Below are positions 18,876 to 28,190 of a stretch of 33,654 bases of DNA, piece after piece. Each line of letters begins with the position of its first letter. Within the stretch, counting starts at the first letter, position 1. The notes under the pieces are model-generated. The model made no database searches, had not been told where the DNA came from, and was given only the letters and a program-made list of their open reading frames with translations. This DNA is from Penium margaritaceum (taxonomy: Eukaryota; Streptophyta; Zygnematophyceae; Desmidiales; Peniaceae), in the NCBI GenBank assembly GCA_023375785.1, contig SZWC01004765.1, positions 52,297 to 85,950 on the forward strand, read 5' to 3'. The translations under genes and the position numbers were made by a program.

Positions 18876-19971
18876 GCAAAACATACTCCATGTCATTCAG
18901 CCAGTTGGTCAGCATCACGTCCTTCCGGAGGATCTCAACATTGTGGAGGAGGAACTTGTTTATGATCGGCCCCCAAGTCATCGAGGTAGGCAAGTCATTG
19001 CTGCCACCGGAAAGGGTATCAGCACCTGTAACACGCTAGGCTTGTTGCTTCATCCGCACCTGCATCATCCTATACAACCCCCTGTCAAGGTCATTGCATT
19101 GGCGGCTTGCCTCATGAGAGGTAAGGAGTTGTAGCTGGCGATCACAGTCCAAGTCTGTGATGCTCTACGTGACGTGGACCAGCAACGGTGATAGCCTCCA
19201 AGCCTCGTGTTTTCCGTGCATCTTTCCCCACTGCACGAGGGTACGATTCGCTTACACGCCTCCAAGAAGTCCCACCTTCCAGAGGAGGCTTTCATCAACG
19301 ACGATGCTCGAATGGACGCTACCCTGCCCCATTGCGGCCATATCGTAGGAAGGGGGGTCCGCCCCCACTCCTCAGACTGGTGCCACACCTCCACTGCCGG
19401 CGGTGATCTTGAGTCGGCCTGCCGCCTCGGTAGCCAACTCATCAAGCCTGCATAGGTCATCGCAAATTGCCTTCGCGGCGACGTCGTCCGGCTTGTTCTC
19501 GCAAGAGCCTCCAGCGTGACTCCTTCCGGCGCCTTTGTTGCTCACGGCAGCCTCGCTGCTTTTAGCAGCTTCAGGCAATCTGGTGAGCGCCTTGCCCTTC
19601 TTGAGCGATCGGTACCAGTTCGCCCCATGACGATGGCGATGATTGAGATCCTCTTCGCCTTCGCTATTTTTGGTGCCGTGCTCTTTGTCGGGATCCACGC
19701 CCGGGTGGTCTTCCTCAAGCTGGTCGTCTGTCGCGTAGGGGTTGTGCACATGCGGGTTGATATGCTCGTCGAGCACTTTTCCAGCTTCCACACGCTTCTC
19801 AGTGTTTTTGAGGTTGGCGCCGGTTGCCTTCCGCAGTACGGTTACCTTTGGTTGAGCAACCGCGCTCACGGCTGCGGCTCCCAAAATTTAGAGTCCACCG
19901 AGGGCGTGTAGTGAGGTCGTCACCGCCTTGCCCTTGTTGATCTTGGACGGTCTAGCACTTGTTATCTCATC
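18876..19971 (-). pseudogene. Chromovirus gag, N-terminal part (body E2)
   Basis: The longest piece is minus 19884-19372 (170 codons). It is charged and low in complexity: ATGANLKNTEKRVEAGKVLD, then QLEEDHPGVDPDKEHG and YRSLKKGKALTRLPEAAKSS. This is the N-terminal gag extension shared with body E3 (NKHAEAGKMINEH and SRSLEKGKMLAGLP there). The expected start codon, aligned to the ATG at 23811 of E3, is ATA here (about 19960). The sense continues with frame changes to 18876, where the copia insertion begins. Confidence 0.75.
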
Positions 19972-20344
19972 ACCTGTGCAACTAGCATGTAAAGACTATT
20001 GTGAGGATCAACCCACCACTTCGAAGAGGAATCGCCTCCTGAAGTCTTCTTGATCTCACTATCGGTGAAGCAATAACAGATTTAGTTTCTATTTTCCTAA
20101 GCCGCCACGGTCGGCACAACCACGTGGTAAACAAATACTATTCTTCAAGGTTGTCACAGTTTGGCACAACCACGATTATTTTGAGAAAAGTCTTTCAGAG
20201 TCGTGACTCACGGCAATCGGTAACGACTAGTATCTAGGAAAACATAACATTACTACGCAAGGAAATAACAAGACATGTGAGTACCGCTCGCAAAACAAGG
20301 GCAAAGAGTAGTAGAGGATTTCAATGAATTCTGAATAACTCCTT
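19972..20344 (-). other. Leader-like segment at the E2/E3 junction
   Basis: Follows the gag start of body E2 in the upstream direction. It contains no LTR, no primer-binding site and no coding sense. A CACGGT-GGCACAACCACG motif occurs twice (about 20105-20125 and 20155-20174). Beyond 20345 the RT of body E3 begins abruptly. The 5' LTR of E2 is therefore missing. Confidence 0.5.
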
Positions 20345-20830
20345 CACCTCTTGGTTGGTACCCTTGAGACAAATCCAAGGACAAAAACACTTTTGCCCCT
20401 TGTAGTTTGTCAAACAGGTCCTCAATCTACGATAAGGGGAATCGATTTTTCACTTTCAGCTTGTTCAATGCCCGGTAGTCCGCACACATGCGTAAACCAC
20501 CGTCCTTTTTGTTTACAAGAAGGATCCACACACCGTACAGCAAGCTACTAGACTTGATCCATCCTTTTGCAGGGTACTTCTTGATTTGGCATTTGGCCTC
20601 TTGCCTTTTTGATAGAATAAGGAAATACATGGGTCTGAATGAGTCGCCTTAAGTTGCATCGGAATCGTGTGTCCCATGTCTCCTTCTAGTGGAAGCCCAG
20701 TCAGTGGGTCTTGTAATACATCCAAGCACTCCGCCCATAGAGATTTGATCTCTTGTAGCATGTCTTCCTTCTCATTGTCCTCCACTTTCTGCAACTGAGC
20801 TAAGAAGTTTTGACACCCCGTCTTGTGACG
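20345..20830 (-). pseudogene. Ty3/gypsy RT N-terminal part (body E3), truncated
   Basis: Minus frames: NFLAQLQKVEDNEKEDMLQE, then SLWAECLDVLQDPLTGLPLE, GDMGHTIPMQLKA and, after a frameshift, CQIKKYPAKGWIKSS and NKKDGGLRMCADYRALNKLK. It ends with FLSLDLSQGYQ. These match the same blocks of body E2 (QIKEYLAKGWIEPSS there). RT homology stops immediately after the DLSQGY motif; motifs such as YLDD, RNase H and integrase are absent on this body. Confidence 0.88.
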
Positions 20831-21920
20831 TGCATCACAGACCAGCTGGCATGAACTTTAATTCGGGTCAGTGACCATTTTGTAATCAGAATCAGTGTAA
20901 AACGACGGTGTCATTTTTGGAGGATGAAACACTTTGATTCAAAGCCTTGTTTATACAGAGCCAAGGATCACCTAGCACCACGTTAAGCGGGGCAAGAAGG
21001 TTGAGTACCATCAACGTGAACTTATCTGTGTACCCTTGAAACATCAATGAAGTTTTTTTCATTTACAAGTACCAATCACGGGTACCGTACGGTTTTCACC
21101 GACAACTGCGCCATTTGATGGCGCGTACTTCAGGCCGACCTGTTCGGTAGAGCCAAGGCTAACAAAGGAGTCATCTCTTCCACAATCAGCACGTACGTTC
21201 ACGGGAGAAGCTGCTAGGTATCCTTTGAACTACATCGTCATGTTATCTCCACTCTTCCAAGTGAACAGGCTCGATAACAGAAAACCGAGTCTGTGTTAAA
21301 CACAGAATCGGTACGACAGGAGCCGCAACTCCCATGCTTCACCACTCGAGTCCACATCTTGTGGGAATGTGTAAATTCGGCTAGCACCTTCCAGTCCTGA
21401 AATCTGACTCTGTCAAAATTTTCAACCACAGGTATGGCAAACGTGATTGAGGTCACTGATTTGAGGTTGTTTACTTCAATCACTACATGGAACAAATCTT
21501 GCACATTGCTTGGTGTCACCACCACTAAGCATGTTCAATCATGCATCTCATCCAAAGATGCAATGTTTAGTGGACAATGGCGATTAGCATAGAATGAGGT
21601 TAAACAAGAGGGGAGAAAACAACATAGTAGTTTGAACTTGTAAAAAACTCCAGTTATCTAACATCCTCGTCTGAAAACATGAACCCATGCTTGTGATCCA
21701 GTTTTACCCCTGAGTGTTCCCCACTAACATCACCGAGGGGTGGGAAAAACCCGCACCACGGCCTTGCACGCTTTCATGGCCGGGTCTGTTGCCACAAACG
21801 CAGCCCTCTCCATGGCCTTGTCGGTGGCCTCATGCTGCAACATCCCCACGAGGTACTATTGCTGTGACTAACAGCGCGGCCTCTTTTCCACCACTTGCAA
21901 CCTCAGGACACTGAGCCCTA
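20831..21920 (-). pseudogene. Ty3/gypsy protease region (body E3)
   Basis: Minus strand: a segment with VNNLKSVTSITFAIPVVENF, then RVRFQDWKVLAEFTHSHKMW, TRVVKHGS and NVRADCGRDDSFVSLGSTEQ, then VGLKYAPSNGAVVGENRTVP. The protease core normally reads DSGAS-SFVSLGLAEQ. The Asp is present but the next residues are Cys-Gly-Arg, so the DSGA turn is changed. The conserved pre-protease segment is also present in body E2 and has no function I can name. Confidence 0.8.
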
Positions 21921-23811
21921 AAGTGGCCCGGCTACATGCATTTGTGGTAGATGCCGTCGCAAAAGGTTGTGTTACGACGCTCAGGCGTCGCGTGTAGCTT
22001 GTCATTTTTGCCAGCGCTTGTGGTTTGGGGTCTTGTGTCCGCCAGTCTTCTTGCCAAAAGGGTTTTCGGGCTGCTTGCCCTTGGCCCCGTCTAGCTGCCA
22101 GGCTCCTACTCCAACCCCCGCAGCGTCCATGCCCATGTTGTGGCCTTGTTGTGCACGCGCATTTAGCCGTGCATCCGAGTAGTGCTTCGGGTTCACCGAA
22201 TCCACTTCACTCATGTAGTCCCGTAACGCCCTCCAGCTTGTCCAAGCATGGTCTGTTGCCGTTGTGGTGGTCTTTTCCTTCAGCTTCTCAAAGGTAAGAC
22301 CGTCACGCAAGTACTCCGATAGCATGCACTCTGTTTTTTTAAGGTCTGAGTCCCATCGCCCTTAGTGAAGCTCTCGACTTCCTCCATGAGTGTAGTGAAC
22401 TTGTTCAAGAAAGCTTCCTCCATGAGTGCGATGAACTCGCTCAAGAAGGCTTCCAGCGAGCTCCCCAACTGCATAAAGTCCTTGATCTTGTGGAAGGTGC
22501 GTTGCGCCTCCTCACGCTGGGTGCACTTCTTACGCATGATCGCACAGAAGGCCTCTCACGACATGGGCTATCATTTGAGGTGTGGCATCTGTGCACCCCT
22601 ATCCTTGACCACATACTTAAAGAGCTTGTCTTCAAGCCATGTCATGGCAATTTTGCCCCATTAACTCAGTGGAGTCTTGTGGACACGTACAAGGTACTCC
22701 ATGCAATTCATTTAGTCGGTCAGCTTCATGTCTTTCCAAAAGATCTCCACACTATGGAAGGACGTGTTCATGACCGACCTTGAAATTGTCGAGGTAGGCA
22801 AGTAGTCAGTGCAACCAGCAGTGACATCAGCACCTAGGAGATGCGTGCTACAATTACTGCAGCATCCGCACCTGGATCATGCTCTGCAATGCCTTGTCGA
22901 GGTCTTTGTATCGGCGGCTTGCCTCATCAGCGGCCAACTATTGCGGCTAGCGATCACGGTCGAGGTCCGTGATGCTCTACACAACGTGGACTAGCAAGAT
23001 GGCGAATGCGAACTTTAGCTCCGATGTCGTCAGAGCATAGATGATAACCTCATGGGCCTCGCATTATCCGTGCACCTTTACCCACTGTAGGATGGTACGG
23101 TTTGCGTACACACCTCAAGGACTCTCACATTCCGAAGGAGGCTGACGTCAGCGATAACGCTCAACTGGGCACTGGTCTGCCCCACTATGGCCACATCGAA
23201 GGGGGTCTGTCCCCACTCCTCAAAGTGGTGGCGCACCTCCACTGTCGGTAGTAATCTTGAGTCGGCCTGCCACCTCATCAGCAAACTCATTAAGCCTGCG
23301 GCGGTCATCGCAAATTGCCTCCATGGTGACGTCGTTTGGCTCATTCTCGCGGGAGCTTCCCCCATGGAGCTTTCGGCGCCTTTGCTGCTCTCGCCAGCCT
23401 CGTTGCTGTCAATAGCTTGTGGCAATCCGGCAAGCATCTTGCCCTTCTCAAGCGATCGGCTCGAGTTCACGGCACGATAATGGCAATGATCGCAATTCTT
23501 GTTGCCTTTCCCATCGTCGGCAACGTACTCTTCATCGGGATCCACTCCCGGGTGGTCTTCCTTGAGCGCGTCATCCGTCGTCTAGGGGTTGCTCACATTG
23601 CCTCGATGTGCTCGTTGATCATTTTTCCGGCTTCCGCATGCTTGTTTATGTTGCCGCGGTTGGCGCCGGTTGCCGTCAGCGGTAAGGTTGCCTTTGGTTT
23701 GGAAATCGTACTCGCGGCGGCGGCTCCAAAACCTTGGAGTCCGCCAAGGGCGTGTCGTGAGGCCATCACCACCTTGCCCTTGCTGGTCTTGGACGATCTG
23801 GCACTTGCCAT
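21921..23811 (-). pseudogene. Chromovirus gag (body E3)
   Basis: Starts at ATG 23811 (MASARSSKTSKGKVVMASRH). The charged N-terminal extension follows (SRSLEKGKMLAGLPQAIDSN), then VEVRHHFEEWGQTP. After several stops comes the gag core: EIFWKDMKL, LEDKLFKYVVKDRG, KKCTQREEAQRTFHKIKDFM and QLGSSLEAFLSEFIALMEEA. A Lys/Gly-rich linker and the knuckle-like block CDGIYHKCM, stop, PGHFRAQCPE close it. A 36-bp tandem duplication occurs in the core (22378-22449). Frames shift at least three times. Confidence 0.82.
22378..22449. repeat. 36-bp tandem duplication in gag of E3
   Basis: Units 22378-22413 and 22414-22449 match at about 32 of 36 positions. They give the in-frame peptide repeat (S)EFIALMEEAFL / NKFTTLMEEV. 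Body E2 has one unit only. Confidence 0.85.
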
Positions 23812-23819
23812 CTCGTCAC

Positions 23820-23942
23820 CAGGCAGCTTGCCGGCGACCAGCGAAGTGCGGCCGTCAGCCAGCCCTCACTGACGCGAGGGGTGGTGCGCAACCACCCCTC
23901 ACTTTAGCAAGGAGGGAGGGCCGAACCGGCCTTCTTGCTACA
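23820..23942 (-). repeat. LTR fragment (copy C) just upstream of gag
   Basis: Matches the last 125 or so bases of LTR B (about 24970-25095): AGCGAAGTGC-GGCCGTC, GCGAGGGGTGGTGCGCAACC, CACCCCTCACTT, GAGGGCCGAACCGGCC and TTGCTACA. In element sense it is the U3 start of an LTR, placed between leader and gag ATG, where no LTR is expected. Confidence 0.75.
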
Positions 23943-24063
23943 AGCGGCCTCCAACAAAAAAAATCCTTGGGCCTCCTTTTCCTTCTTTTTTCTTGACTTC
24001 TCACGTTGTGAGAGCCTTTGGTCTTGGAAAGAGGTGCTTCCCATATATTTGGTTGAAGGGATT

Positions 24064-24104
24064 TTGAAGTGAGGAAGGACTGGAAGGAAGAGACTCCACC
24101 AAGA
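24064..24104. repeat. 41-bp direct repeat, copy 1
   Basis: Starts TTGAAGTGAGGAAGGACTGG and ends CTCCACCAAGA. Identical to 24166-24206; the start-to-start spacing is 102 bases. Confidence 0.9.
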
Positions 24105-24165
24105 TTTGGTGGTTTTTGGGGGTGGGAACTCCCCACCTCATCCCACAGAAATCCTCCTAGCCCCC

Positions 24166-24206
24166 TTGAAGTGAGGAAGGACTGGAAGGAAGAGACTCCA
24201 CCAAGA
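24166..24206. repeat. 41-bp direct repeat, copy 2
   Basis: All 41 bases are identical to 24064-24104. Confidence 0.9.
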
Positions 24207-24372
24207 AGAGCTCCTCTCCAGCTCTCCAACGCACTTTATGTCACCTCAATCCGTGAAGTGTACATGACATAATCACTTTAGGCATTTTTGTTACTGCTTG
24301 TTGCTGCTAGCGGCGTTTTACATACAACGTAGCGGCCGTTTACGTCTAATCCTTGGTTGCAGGGGTCGTCTA

Positions 24373-24385
24373 GCTCTGAGAACCA
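24373..24385 (-). promoter_or_regulatory. Primer-binding site, initiator-Met tRNA type
   Basis: The plus strand reads GCTCTGAGAACCA, close to the 3' end of tRNA-iMet (GCTCTGATACCA). The minus strand therefore carries TGGTTCTCAGAGC one base after the LTR end CCGTTACA. This fixes LTR B as the 5' LTR of a minus-strand element. One extra or changed base separates it from the consensus. Confidence 0.75.
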
Positions 24386-24575
24386 CTGTAACGGGCCGGA
24401 ACCTCCAACTCCTACTCTGAAGTCGTCGTCTGAGCTCGTAGAAGAGCGTTCTCAGTCTGCGTCAGGTTTTTTTTCCTCCCTCGCATAACTGATGAGCAAT
24501 TGTTATCAACGACCAAGAGTAGGGAAACTCGAACATCTCGAGTCTCCTGAGGTTCATTTTCATTTTTATCCTTAT

Positions 24576-24600
24576 CCCTGGTTTGGGACCCAAACCAGGG
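24576..24600. repeat. Perfect 12-bp palindrome in the LTR
   Basis: CCCTGGTTTGGG, one base, then CCCAAACCAGGG. Copies A and D keep GGGACCCAAA with weaker arms. On the minus strand it is near the LTR 3' end and may act in RNA 3'-end formation. Confidence 0.85.
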
Positions 24601-25028
24601 TTTTTACCTCAAACTCGTGCGTTTGCATGAGTTATTCCGTTGATACATGTTCAATTTTGCCGCAAACGATCATCGATTTACATTTTTGACAATGTCGCGT
24701 GAAATCGTTTTGTGCGATGCACGCTGGCAATTTCACGCCAGAGCTCTCTTACCTCTCTTGTCTCTCCTCCCTCGTCCCCCTCCCTCGTCCTCGCTTCCTA
24801 GCTTGCGAGGAGGGCGAGCGGTGGCGAGGCAACTAGGCAACGAGGCCTCACCCTCGAGGCCCTCACGGTCCCTCAGCCGCCGATCGGGCTAAGGTCGTGA
24901 TCGGCGGTTGGCAGCTGGCAAGCCGGTGGCAGGTCGGTTACTTTGCCAGCCGCCGGCCGCCCGACTGGCCGGCAGCCAGCTGGCCGACGGCCAGCAAAGT
25001 GCTGGCCGTCGGCCAGTCCTCTCTGACG

Positions 25029-25057
25029 TGAGGGGTGGTGTGCAACCACCCCTCACT
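25029..25057. repeat. Perfect 12-bp hairpin at the LTR U3 start
   Basis: GTGAGGGGTGGT (25029-25040) pairs with ACCACCCCTCAC (25046-25057), loop GTGCA. Ten of these base pairs are also intact in fragment C. Confidence 0.88.
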
Positions 25058-25095
25058 TCAGTGAGGAGGAGGGCCAGATCGGCCATTCTGCTACA

Positions 25096-25416
25096 CTGTC
25101 TCTCCACCAATTCAAGCATCGCCTGTCACGTTATGTTCAACACAATATGATCTCCAACACGACATGATGCTTGGATATTTCTCTCATTCCCTCATTGGTT
25201 GTTGGCATCATTGGCCTACGTGTGCTAACGCGCCAAGACATTGCGACTAAAAGAGCGTAAAAGGTGAAAAGTCTTACGTCCTAGATGTACATGAGTCCCA
25301 AAATGTCGTGATTGGGCATTTATTTTCATGGCCCACCGCGAGTCTATCCCATGATTTTCACACTGACCGTGTTGCAATTTGTGACGTTCCTGTAGACTTG
25401 TACAGTTTACTTTGAC
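25096..25416. other. Unassigned interval
   Basis: Between the chromovirus LTR and the plus-strand copia relic. No gene or repeat recognised. Confidence 0.5.
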
Positions 25417-26001
25417 CACTCGGCCGTGTCCATACTCGTGTAGATCCTTGATGCGGACCCTGGAGGCACCGGTGCGTCATCTGGTGGCGGACTACCATCC
25501 TGAAGATAACTGACGACCGTTCCAGAGCTCTTGATGCTACTCGGACCTCCAACGGTTGAGGACCTACGAAGCCAGCAGGACGAGATGCGTAGCCTCCAGC
25601 AGGAGCAAACTGATGCCATCTGTACACATACCGAGCTTCTTTGAGGACATTCCACGACTCCACGACAGAATTTGGAGGGAGCGACCGGGGTCGCACCCTC
25701 TACACAATAGTCAGCTCCAGCACCGGGGACAGGAGCTAGAGCCAACCCGCCACCTCTTGATCCTTAGGTCGAGGATCCAGACATGCCAGGCATGGAGGGC
25801 GACTCCCCGGAGTCCGAGATTCGTGTACTTTAGGACTGTATCTGCCACCTTCACACGAGCTCTCAGCCCCCACACACATCTCATTTTCCAGAGATTCGAT
25901 CGTCACCTGATCTCCACCCCAGCGACTTCCCTCTTCCCGGCGTCTTTCCCTTCCCTCGTCCTTCTCTGCTTGTGGTTGCTCTCCCTACATAGCGGAAACC
26001 C

Positions 26002-26508
26002 ATGGACTTCGAGACATCGCCCCCACGATATGTCAGCGAGGACGGCTTTGACTATTGTGAGATCCTCTTTCAGGTCTGGGCCACATTAGAGGGCGTGTGG
26101 CCCTACTACCACAGTCCGTATGAGACTACAGACCAAGCTCAGGTGCTGACAGTGGCTAGGAAGATGCGCGGACTTCTCTACGCCATGCCACTCGAGACTG
26201 TCGTCGACTTCCGCTCATTCCTTGGCAAGGCAGGCACAGGCACCGGCGCAGATCCACGCAGGGGTTGGGACCTAGCATTGTTCCTGCTTGCTACAAAGAC
26301 GCATGCCACCCGCGCCGCGCACATCCGTGCCATCCACTCCCTTTGCCAGGGGCCTACCGAGCCTGCATCCAACTACTAGCAATGCACCATGCACATTTAC
26401 ACGCGCCTTGGGACCTCAGGAGGCACACAGTTGTGGGCGATCCGCACGATCATGCTCGGTGTTCGCCTTGGGCACACAGACATCTTCACACGGTATAGCG
26501 ATGTCGTA
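26002..26508 (+). pseudogene. Copia gag
   Basis: ATG 26002 opens a frame of 125 codons (FDYCEILFQVWATLEGVWPY, then GLLYAMPLETVVDF). A TAG at 26377-26379 interrupts it, and the sense continues in the same frame to about 26508 (YTRLGTSGGTQLWAIRTIML, then GVRLGHTDIFTRYSDVVL). Short copia-type gag with no recognised Pfam motif by eye; I assign it from its position before the zinc knuckle and protease. Upstream frames (25417-26000) may hold an N-terminal part. Confidence 0.6.
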
Positions 26509-26559
26509 CTCTAGCCTTTTTTAGCCTCATTAGAGCTCCTTCCGTGGGCGCACCAGCTC

Positions 26560-26912
26560 TTCCTCAAGGTGAATTCCGCTCGTGAGGCAGGCATGGCTCA
26601 TCAAGAGACCTCCATTGCTGCAACAGTCGTTGCATCACCTCCGACGCCCCTCTTACAGACTCCTTCTCCATCGTCTGTCTCGTCCTCCTCCTCCCCTTCT
26701 GCCCTGATTATACCGACTCAAACACAGGGTTTCGTAGCAGCAACACAAGGGAAGAAGGGACGACGGAGGCGTGGCTCGGGCCAGCAACAGTCGCAGCAGT
26801 AACCGTCATCAGGCAGTAGCAATGGATGCTCTGTTCACTACTACAACTGTGGAGGCGCCCATCACTACACCGAGTGCCAGCAGCCGCTTCACTGGGCGCG
26901 GATTACTCGCGG
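26560..26912 (+). pseudogene. Copia gag C-terminal linker and zinc-knuckle relic
   Basis: A Ser/Pro/Thr-rich segment (SPSSVSSSSSPSALIIP) leads to a basic run, GKKGRRRRGSGQQQSQQ, and a stop. About 20 codons later comes VHYYNCGGAHHYTECQQ. This resembles the retroviral knuckle CYNCG--GH----C, but the first Cys is Tyr and the spacing is one residue short. Confidence 0.65.
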
Positions 26913-27039
26913 ACTCTAGGGTGCACACACTCTACGGTCTACGTCGAGCAGCACAACCTTCGAGCGCGCGGCGACCACGACCGTAGCAGTTCCCGCTTTA
27001 CCACCGGCGACCAAAGGCGATCCAGACCCATGTGACTGC

Positions 27040-27747
27040 ACCATTGCCGAGCTTCAACACCTTCTGGCACTTCGCTTTCAGGGAGGTGCGAGTGTGTTTT
27101 CACAACCGGGTGGTTCACAGGCTGTCTATTCGTCTGTTCTTGTGGCTCCGGATGACTCGTGTGGGAGGGCACAGCCGGCATGTGTTGACAATGGGCCTGA
27201 CTGTACGGACTGGATTCATGAGTCTCACCTTTGTGCCCTTTGTCGTTCCTCCCCACATGCTGCCTAGCGTCCGTCCGAGGCCGAGTGTTCCGTTGCTCGT
27301 TGTACAGTGACATCCTCTAGTCGTGATCCCAGTGGCACTTTGATCATCGACTCCGGTGCCACTCATCATATGACCTGTTGTCGCTGTGATTTTGTTGTTC
27401 TCGGCCCTGTTGCATTTGTTCGTTTTGTCCACACAGGCTCTGGTCAGACCTTGATAGTCCAGGGTGTTGGGGCCTTCCGTTTCGATGGTCCGTCTAGCCC
27501 CCTGTAACTTTCCAAGGTGCTATTTGTGCCTGACCTTGAGCTCAACTTGCTCTTTGTACGTGCTTGCACACTGATGGGACTCTCTCTGGAGCACACTGTA
27601 GAGTTCAGGACTGTGACTGCTCTTGATAGTCGTAACGTTGTCCTTTGTGCCTCTATTGTGGATGACCTGTATTGTGTCTCTCAGACTTGTGGTCCTTGCT
27701 CCCCCTCCTCCTATGCTTGTGGTTTTGTCACTAGTGTTACGTCCTGA
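27040..27747 (+). pseudogene. Copia protease region
   Basis: After broken sequence containing DDSCGRAQPACVDNG, the frame from 27307 gives GTLIIDSGATHHMTC, the intact copia protease active site (Asp codon at 27349, D-S-G-A-T--H-M). It continues LIVQGVGAFRF, a TAA, LSKVLFVPDLELNLLFV and ALDSRNVVLCASIVDDLYCV, typical of the V-YVPDL--NL-S segment that follows the active site. The protease would cleave the polyprotein. Two stops separate it from integrase. Confidence 0.85.
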
Positions 27748-28160
27748 CCCTGACTGATGACTTCACCCGGATACGGTACGTCTACATCCTACGCCAGAAG
27801 AGTGACGCCACTCTCGTGGTTTGTCTCTAGCTAGTGATGGCTGAGCGTCAGTCTCGCCACACGCTGCACACCGTCCACTCGGATCGTGGCGGCGAGTTCC
27901 TTGGCGAGATGGACACCTTCTTCACCAAGCACGGAATTTTTCACGGGGTCTCTGCTCCTACTACTCCTCAGCATAACGGTGTTTCTGAGCGCTGGAACCG
28001 CACCATGGAGGATGCGGTTCGCGCCATGCGGTTTGATGCAGTCTTCCGGAGTCCTTCGCTTTTGAAGGTTTTGCGTACATCACTTGGGTCTGGAACCGCC
28101 TCCTGCACGGTCCTCTTCCGGACCACGTCACACCGTACGAGCTCTGGTAGAACGGACCGT
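27748..28160 (+). pseudogene. Copia integrase, truncated
   Basis: TDDFTRIRYVYILRQKSDAT, a stop (TAG at about 27828), then HTVHSDRGGEFLGEMD, FFTKHGIFHGVSAPTTPQHN, GVSERWNRTMEDAVRAM. All three catalytic residues of the DDE core are visible: Asp in TDDF, Asp in HSDRGGEF, Glu in VSERW. After a frame change HVTPYELW follows and the element ends. No chromodomain, RT or RNase H is present downstream. Confidence 0.88.
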
Positions 28161-28190
28161 TCTAGAGCTCTTGATGCTACTTGGGACCTC

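Larger units (their letters stand above)
23943..24372 (-). other. Chromovirus leader with a 41-bp direct repeat
   Basis: Untranslated leader between the primer-binding site and gag. It contains the perfect 41-bp repeat listed separately and a KKRRK-like basic open frame of 124 codons on the minus strand (24229-23855), which is probably incidental. Confidence 0.5.
8023..25095 (-). mobile_element. Composite minus-strand Ty3/gypsy chromovirus with nested insertions
   Basis: In minus-strand order: LTR B (25095-24387), primer binding site, leader, gag, protease and RT start of body E3 (to about 20345), then leader-like sequence and gag, protease, RT, RNase H, integrase and chromodomain of body E2, then LTR A. 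No LTR lies at the E3/E2 junction. The two bodies are alignable in gag, protease and the first part of RT. Three foreign segments interrupt E2: 11492-11893, 12257-14287 and 16279 to about 18870. Without them E2 would be a nearly full chromovirus. No matching 5-bp target duplication is evident outside the two LTRs. All ORFs are broken. Confidence 0.7.
24387..25095 (-). mobile_element. Chromovirus 5' LTR (copy B)
   Basis: Runs from TGTAACGGGCCGG (24387) to TTCTGCTACA (25095). In minus-strand sense it starts TGTAGCAG and ends CCGTTACA, the usual TG..CA. It contains three hairpins: 24576-24600, about 24609-24630, and 25029-25057. It is homologous to copies A, C and D. The divergence between A and B is obvious by eye, which implies an old insertion or LTRs from different elements. 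Confidence 0.82.
25417..28190 (+). mobile_element. Truncated Ty1/copia element, gag to integrase
   Basis: In order on the plus strand: gag (26002-26500), Ser/Pro/Thr-rich linker, zinc-knuckle relic, protease, integrase. The homology ends at VTPYELW (about 28150), just before the usual link from integrase to RT. Neither LTR is identified. A 36-bp sequence at about 25517 recurs at about 28157. Its frame choices differ from the copia relics at 4.7-7.4 kb, and they have no shared segments, so the families cannot be compared here. Confidence 0.75.

Noticed and set aside
19516..19911. 131-codon plus-strand frame with hydrophobic stretches
   Set aside because: Antisense to the gag N-terminal frame, which matches body E3 at the protein level.
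23336..23872. 178-codon plus-strand frame with membrane-like segments
   Set aside because: Antisense to gag of body E3; hydrophobicity comes from complementing charged codons.
8018..25100. A target-site duplication flanking the composite chromovirus
   Set aside because: Flanks ATTTC on the left and CTGTC on the right do not match, so a simple single insertion is not supported.
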